Shown here: positions 5,004-7,833 of the stretch, in pieces
Layout: each line of letters opens with the position of its first letter
Position numbering within the stretch: position 1 is the stretch's first letter
Origin: Clostridiales bacterium
GTDB taxonomy: Bacteria > Bacillota > Clostridia > Clostridiales > Caloramatoraceae
DNA: 7,833 nucleotides
Assembly (NCBI GenBank): GCA_026416355.1
Contig: JAOAFH010000177.1
Coordinates: forward strand, 1 to 7,833
Reading direction: 5' to 3'
Position numbers and translations under genes: made by a program
Notes under the pieces: generated by a model
Told to the model about the DNA's origin: nothing
The model's input: only the letters and a program-made list of their open reading frames with translations
The model's database searches: none

Positions 5004-5153
5004 TTAATTTTCTTCTGACACAATCAATATGTCAAAATCAGAGGCTTTTATTTGACCTAAATTTTTCTCGGGGATAACAGTATAGTTTATTCCATTTTCG
5101 TCAAGTGCGTTTCTAATGGACTTTAAACTGCTATCAATTGCAATCTTGGTCAT
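5004..5153 (-). CDS. 49-residue protein resembling the YkuS/UPF0180 family
   Basis: A short minus-strand frame begins with ATG at 5153-5151 (MTKIAIDSSLKSIRNALDEN...) and ends at TAA 5006-5004. It is flanked by an excellent ribosome site (AAGGAGGTG, six bases from the start) and by a terminator beginning just after the stop. Those two signals make it a credible gene despite its size. The N-terminal pattern of a short strand, a conserved S-L-x-x-(I/V)-x-x-A-L helix, a Gly-containing turn and a second strand resembles the YkuS/UPF0180 family of about 80 residues. The second half, SDFDILIVSEEN, ends where that family normally continues with a Cys-containing segment, so this would be a shortened member. 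No function is known for the family. It is transcribed divergently from the persulfide reductase fusion and could share its control region. Real gene likely; family call moderate. Confidence 0.7.
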   Translation of the reverse strand: MTKIAIDSSLKSIRNALDENGINYTVIPEKNLGQIKASDFDILIVSEEN

Positions 5154-5159
5154 TAAAAA

Positions 5160-5168
5160 CACCTCCTT
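5160..5168 (-). promoter_or_regulatory. Near-perfect Shine-Dalgarno of the 49-residue gene
   Basis: AAGGAGGTG on the minus strand (5168 to 5160) is nearly the full anti-Shine-Dalgarno complement, six bases before ATG 5153. It is the main evidence that this tiny frame is translated. Confidence 0.8.
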
Positions 5169-5217
5169 ATAATTATTTTTTCAAAAGATGCAAATAATAT
5201 AATTATAAAATTTTTGT

Positions 5218-5232
5218 TACCCTTGCAGGGTA
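5218..5232. promoter_or_regulatory. CsoR/CstR-type operator palindrome
   Basis: TACCCT-TGC-AGGGTA has 6-bp perfect arms around three central bases. Its A-C-C-C...G-G-G-T half-sites are the form bound by CsoR-family repressors, which include copper-sensing CsoR and persulfide-sensing CstR. It ends two bases before the -35 box at 5235, a position where a bound repressor would block RNA polymerase. The downstream gene encodes sulfane-sulfur enzymes like those controlled by CstR in Staphylococcus and Enterococcus, so CstR is the likelier reading. The regulator gene is not in the window. The site also lies where the -35 of a minus-strand promoter (TATAAT at 5207-5202) would be, so both directions might be controlled. 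Confidence 0.65.
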
Positions 5233-5234
5233 TA

Positions 5235-5263
5235 TTGACATTTGTTGAAACTTGTAATATTAT
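5235..5263 (+). promoter_or_regulatory. Near-consensus SigA promoter of the persulfide reductase fusion
   Basis: A perfect TTGACA (5235-5240), a 17-bp spacer and TATTAT (5258-5263) form the strongest promoter in the window. Start of transcription would be near 5270, leaving a leader of about 60 bases. Such a strong promoter beside an operator-like palindrome points to a gene held by repression. Confidence 0.8.
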
Positions 5264-5289
5264 TAAATTACAGTATTGTGATATTGCGA
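5253..5289 (+). repeat. Dyad over the -10 and tandem 8-bp repeat in the leader
   Basis: TGTAAT (5253-5258) and ATTACA (5267-5272) form a dyad with eight bases between them, covering the -10 box and the probable transcription start. Immediately after, TATTGTGA (5274-5281) and TATTGCGA (5282-5289) are adjacent repeats with one difference. Either could bind a second regulator; none is recognised with confidence. Confidence 0.35.
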
Positions 5290-5331
5290 TTAATTTAGTG
5301 AAGAATATAACAATGTTAAGGAGTGAATAGT

Positions 5332-7785
5332 ATGTCTAAAAGAGTGTTAATAGTTGGTGGAGTTGCTGGTGGTGCTAGTGCAGCAGCAAGACTTAGAAGA
5401 CTTGACGAAAATATAGAAATTATTATGTTTGAAAGAGGAGGATATATATCATTTGCAAACTGTGGTCTTCCATACTATATAGGTGAGACTATAAAAGAAA
5501 GACAAAACCTTTTAGTTCAAACAGAAGAGGGAATGGAACAAAGATTCAACATTGATGTTAGAACACACAGCGAAGTTACAAAGATATTTAGAGACACTAA
5601 AGAAGTTGAAGTTGTTTCAAATGGAAAGACATATAGAGAAAAATATGATTATCTAATTTTATCACCTGGTGCAGCACCATTTGTTCCTCCAATTGAAGGA
5701 GTTAACAGAGAAGGTATATACACTCTTAGAAACATGGAAGATGTAGATAGAATAAAGGAACATGTTACAAAGAATAAGCCAAATAAGGCGGTTGTAATTG
5801 GTGGTGGATATGTTGGTATAGAAATGGCAGAAAATCTAAAGGAAATAGGTGTAGATGTTACTTTAGTTGAAGCTGCCGACCAAGTAATGGGACCACTAGA
5901 TTTTGAAATGGCTAAGATGATAGAAAAGCACATTATAGATAACGGTGTTAACCTAATAGTTAGTGATGCAGTTGAAAAGTTTGAAGGAGATAAAACAATA
6001 GAACTTACACTAAAGAGTGGTAAAAAGTTAACTGCTGATATGGTTATAATGGCAATAGGGGTTAGACCTGAGACTAAGCTTGCAAAGGAAGCAGGACTTG
6101 AAATTGGTGAGCGTGGAGGAATAAAAGTTGATGCTCATATGAGAACTTCAGATCCATCAATCTATGCTGTTGGTGATGCAATTGAAGTTGAAGATTTTAT
6201 AAATGGAGCTAATACATTAATTCCACTTGCAGGTCCAGCTAATAAGCAAGGTAGAATTGCAGCAGATAACATCTGTGGAAGAGAAAGTGTATTTAAGGGA
6301 ACTCAAGGAACATCAATTATAAAGGTGTTTGATTTAACAGCTGCATCAACAGGTAACAACGAAAAGATATTAAAAAGACAAGGAATACCATATGTCAAGT
6401 CATACACTCATTCAGGTTCACATGCTGGATATTATCCAGGTGCATTTGTAATGTCAATAAAGATTTTATTCTCACCAGAAGATGGTAAGATACTTGGTGC
6501 ACAAATAGTTGGAAGAGATGGTGTAGATAAGAGAATAGATGTTATTGCAACTGCAATAAGAGCAGGTATGACAGTTTATGATCTAGAAGAATTAGAATTA
6601 GCGTATGCACCACCATATTCATCAGCAAAGGACCCAGTTAATATGGCTGGATTTACAGCAGCAAACATATTAAAGGGAGATATGAAGATAATTCATGCAG
6701 ATGAGCTTAAGAATATAAATAAAGATGAATACTTCATAGTTGACGTTAGAACTGATGTTGAATTTGAAGGTGGACACCTAGATGGTGCTGTAAATATACC
6801 AGTTGATGAATTAAGAAAGAGAATAAATGAAGTTCCAAAGGACAAGAAGATAATAGTTTACTGTAAGATTGGTTTAAGAGGATATGTTGCATATAGAATA
6901 CTAGCTCAAAAGGGATATGATGTATATAACTTAAGTGGTGGATATGACCTAGTATTAGCATACAATATGAGATATGGCGAAGGTCCAAAGCTAAATGATG
7001 AAATGACTAGATTTGAACCAATGGAAGAAAAAAAGGAAGTTAAGCCAAGTGGAAATACTATAAAGGTAGATGCTTGTGGTCTTCAATGCCCAGGACCTAT
7101 AATGAGGGTTAAAAATGAAATAGAAAAGATAAAAGAGGGAGATGTTCTTGAGATCCATGTTACTGATGCAGGATTTACAACAGACATTAAGGCATGGTGT
7201 CAAAGAACAGGAAATACACTAATTGGTGTAGAAAAGACATGCTGTGATTATGTGGCATATGTTATGAAGGGTAAAAAAGAAACAGCTAAGGCAGAGGCTA
7301 CACCAGTAGAACTACCACAAGGAAAGACAATGGTTGTATTTAGTGGCGACCTAGATAAAGCTATTGCGTCATTTATAATTGCAAATGGTGCAGCTGCTAT
7401 GGGAAGACCAGTAACAATGTTCTTTACATTCTGGGGACTAAATATCCTAAGAAAAGAAACAGCAGTTAAGGTAAATAAGACATTTATTGAAAAGATGTTT
7501 GAAAGAATGATGCCAAGAGGAAGCAAAAAGCTTACACTATCAAAGATGAACATGGGTGGCATGGGAGCAAAGATGATTCGTGGAATAATGAAGAAGAAGA
7601 ATATAGCTTCATTAGAAGAATTAATCGAACAAGCAAAGGCAAATGGAGTAAAGCTTGTTGCATGCTCAATGTCAATGGATGTTATGGGAATTAAAAAAGA
7701 AGAGCTTATAGATGGTGTAGAAATAGGTGGAGTTGCAGCATACCTAGGTGAAGCAGAACAATCAAATGTAAATCTATTTATATAA
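5332..7785 (+). CDS. CoA-disulfide/persulfide reductase fused to rhodanese, TusA and DsrE-like domains
   Basis: This 817-residue, probably cytoplasmic flavoprotein joins four sulfur-handling modules. Residues 1-320 are a pyridine nucleotide-disulfide oxidoreductase: FAD loop GGVAGGASAAAR (9-20), SFANCGLPYYIG with redox Cys44 (equivalent to Cys43 of S. aureus CoADR), NADH loop GGGYVGIE (157-164) followed by Glu180, which favours NADH, and YAVGDA (278-283). Residues about 325-445 are the dimerisation domain with YAPPYSSAKDP (425-435), the active-site tyrosine motif of CoADR. Residues about 450-550 are a rhodanese with catalytic Cys511 in YCKIGLRG. Residues about 575-645 are TusA-like, with C582-G-L-Q-C586-P-G-P and a further Cys637-Cys638. 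Residues about 664-817 are DsrE-like (DrsE_2) with Cys778 in VACSMSMD. CoADR-rhodanese relatives such as NADH-dependent persulfide reductases release sulfide from CoA persulfide or polysulfide. The extra TusA and DsrE parts suggest sulfur relay between cysteines. The start is ATG 5332, eight bases after AAGGAG (5318-5323). Domains firm; the exact reaction inferred. Confidence 0.93.
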   Translation: MSKRVLIVGGVAGGASAAARLRRLDENIEIIMFERGGYISFANCGLPYYIGETIKERQNLLVQTEEGMEQRFNIDVRTHSEVTKIFRDTKEVEVVSNGKTYREKYDYLILSPGAAPFVPPIEGVNREGIYTLRNMEDVDRIKEHVTKNKPNKAVVIGGGYVGIEMAENLKEIGVDVTLVEAADQVMGPLDFEMAKMIEKHIIDNGVNLIVSDAVEKFEGDKTIELTLKSGKKLTADMVIMAIGVRPETKLAKEAGLEIGERGGIKVDAHMRTSDPSIYAVGDAIEVEDFINGANTLIPLAGPANKQGRIAADNICGRESVFKGTQGTSIIKVFDLTAASTGNNEKILKRQGIPYVKSYTHSGSHAGYYPGAFVMSIKILFSPEDGKILGAQIVGRDGVDKRIDVIATAIRAGMTVYDLEELELAYAPPYSSAKDPVNMAGFTAANILKGDMKIIHADELKNINKDEYFIVDVRTDVEFEGGHLDGAVNIPVDELRKRINEVPKDKKIIVYCKIGLRGYVAYRILAQKGYDVYNLSGGYDLVLAYNMRYGEGPKLNDEMTRFEPMEEKKEVKPSGNTIKVDACGLQCPGPIMRVKNEIEKIKEGDVLEIHVTDAGFTTDIKAWCQRTGNTLIGVEKTCCDYVAYVMKGKKETAKAEATPVELPQGKTMVVFSGDLDKAIASFIIANGAAAMGRPVTMFFTFWGLNILRKETAVKVNKTFIEKMFERMMPRGSKKLTLSKMNMGGMGAKMIRGIMKKKNIASLEELIEQAKANGVKLVACSMSMDVMGIKKEELIDGVEIGGVAAYLGEAEQSNVNLFI

Positions 7786-7793
7786 TTTACAAG

Positions 7794-7833
7794 AGCCATG
7801 AAACATTGTAATTTTAACAATTGTTTCATGGCT
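7794..7833 (+). terminator. Terminator hairpin of the fusion gene, cut by the window end
   Basis: AGCCATGAAACA (7794-7805) pairs perfectly with TGTTTCATGGCT (7822-7833), continued by TTGT/ACAA (7806-7809 with 7817-7820) after one bulged T, around a 7-nt loop. It begins eight bases after the stop codon. The expected T-run would lie just beyond the window. Confidence 0.75.

Noticed and set aside
7248..7829. 193-residue minus-strand frame opposite the end of the fusion gene
   Set aside because: It is antisense to the well-supported DsrE-like domain, shows no recognisable motif, and its start lies in the terminator hairpin.

Overview
The window is AT-rich, low-GC Firmicutes DNA with strong purine-rich Shine-Dalgarno sites, heavy AGA/ATA codon use and gene families typical of anaerobic, spore-forming Clostridia. 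It carries a corrinoid/MetH-activation-type protein, a YkuD transpeptidase, a DUF1904 protein and a clostridial-type HAD phosphatase. The class-level assignment is an inference from these features; genus cannot be fixed from the window.

Layout. Positions 1-63 are the last codons of a gene entering from the left (possibly thiolase-like), closed by a long hairpin terminator. Three small plus-strand genes follow. They are a free-standing B12-dependent methionine synthase activation-domain protein (203-868), a short YkuD L,D-transpeptidase with no visible signal peptide (966-1340), and a KdpD-type universal-stress domain whose start is best placed at a GTG (1440-1820). A 466-bp gap follows (1821-2286). 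It is dominated by a 278-bp nested inverted-repeat element (1839-2116) with a GC-rich two-hairpin tip. Next come a small P-loop NTPase (2287-2694), then a two-gene unit of a Methyltransf_32-like SAM methyltransferase and a DUF1904 tautomerase-fold protein (2761-4256). A convergent minus-strand HAD phosphatase (4266-4928) shares a terminator hairpin with this unit. A 49-residue minus-strand gene (5004-5153), resembling the N-terminal half of the YkuS/UPF0180 family, lies beyond it.

The right third is a divergent regulatory region and one large gene (5332-7785). The gene encodes an 817-residue fusion of CoA-disulfide/persulfide reductase, rhodanese, TusA and DsrE-like modules. A near-consensus promoter precedes it. 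A perfect-armed TACCCT-TGC-AGGGTA palindrome abuts the -35 box and has the form of a CsoR/CstR-family operator. Together they suggest a persulfide-inducible, single-polypeptide sulfane-sulfur relay; this is the most coherent functional system in the window.

The genes are mostly short independent transcription units. Twice, an intrinsic terminator runs straight into an extended -10 promoter for the next gene (2693-2729 plus strand; 5001-4968 minus strand), showing very compact intergenic design. No tRNA, rRNA, CRISPR array or transposase gene was seen.
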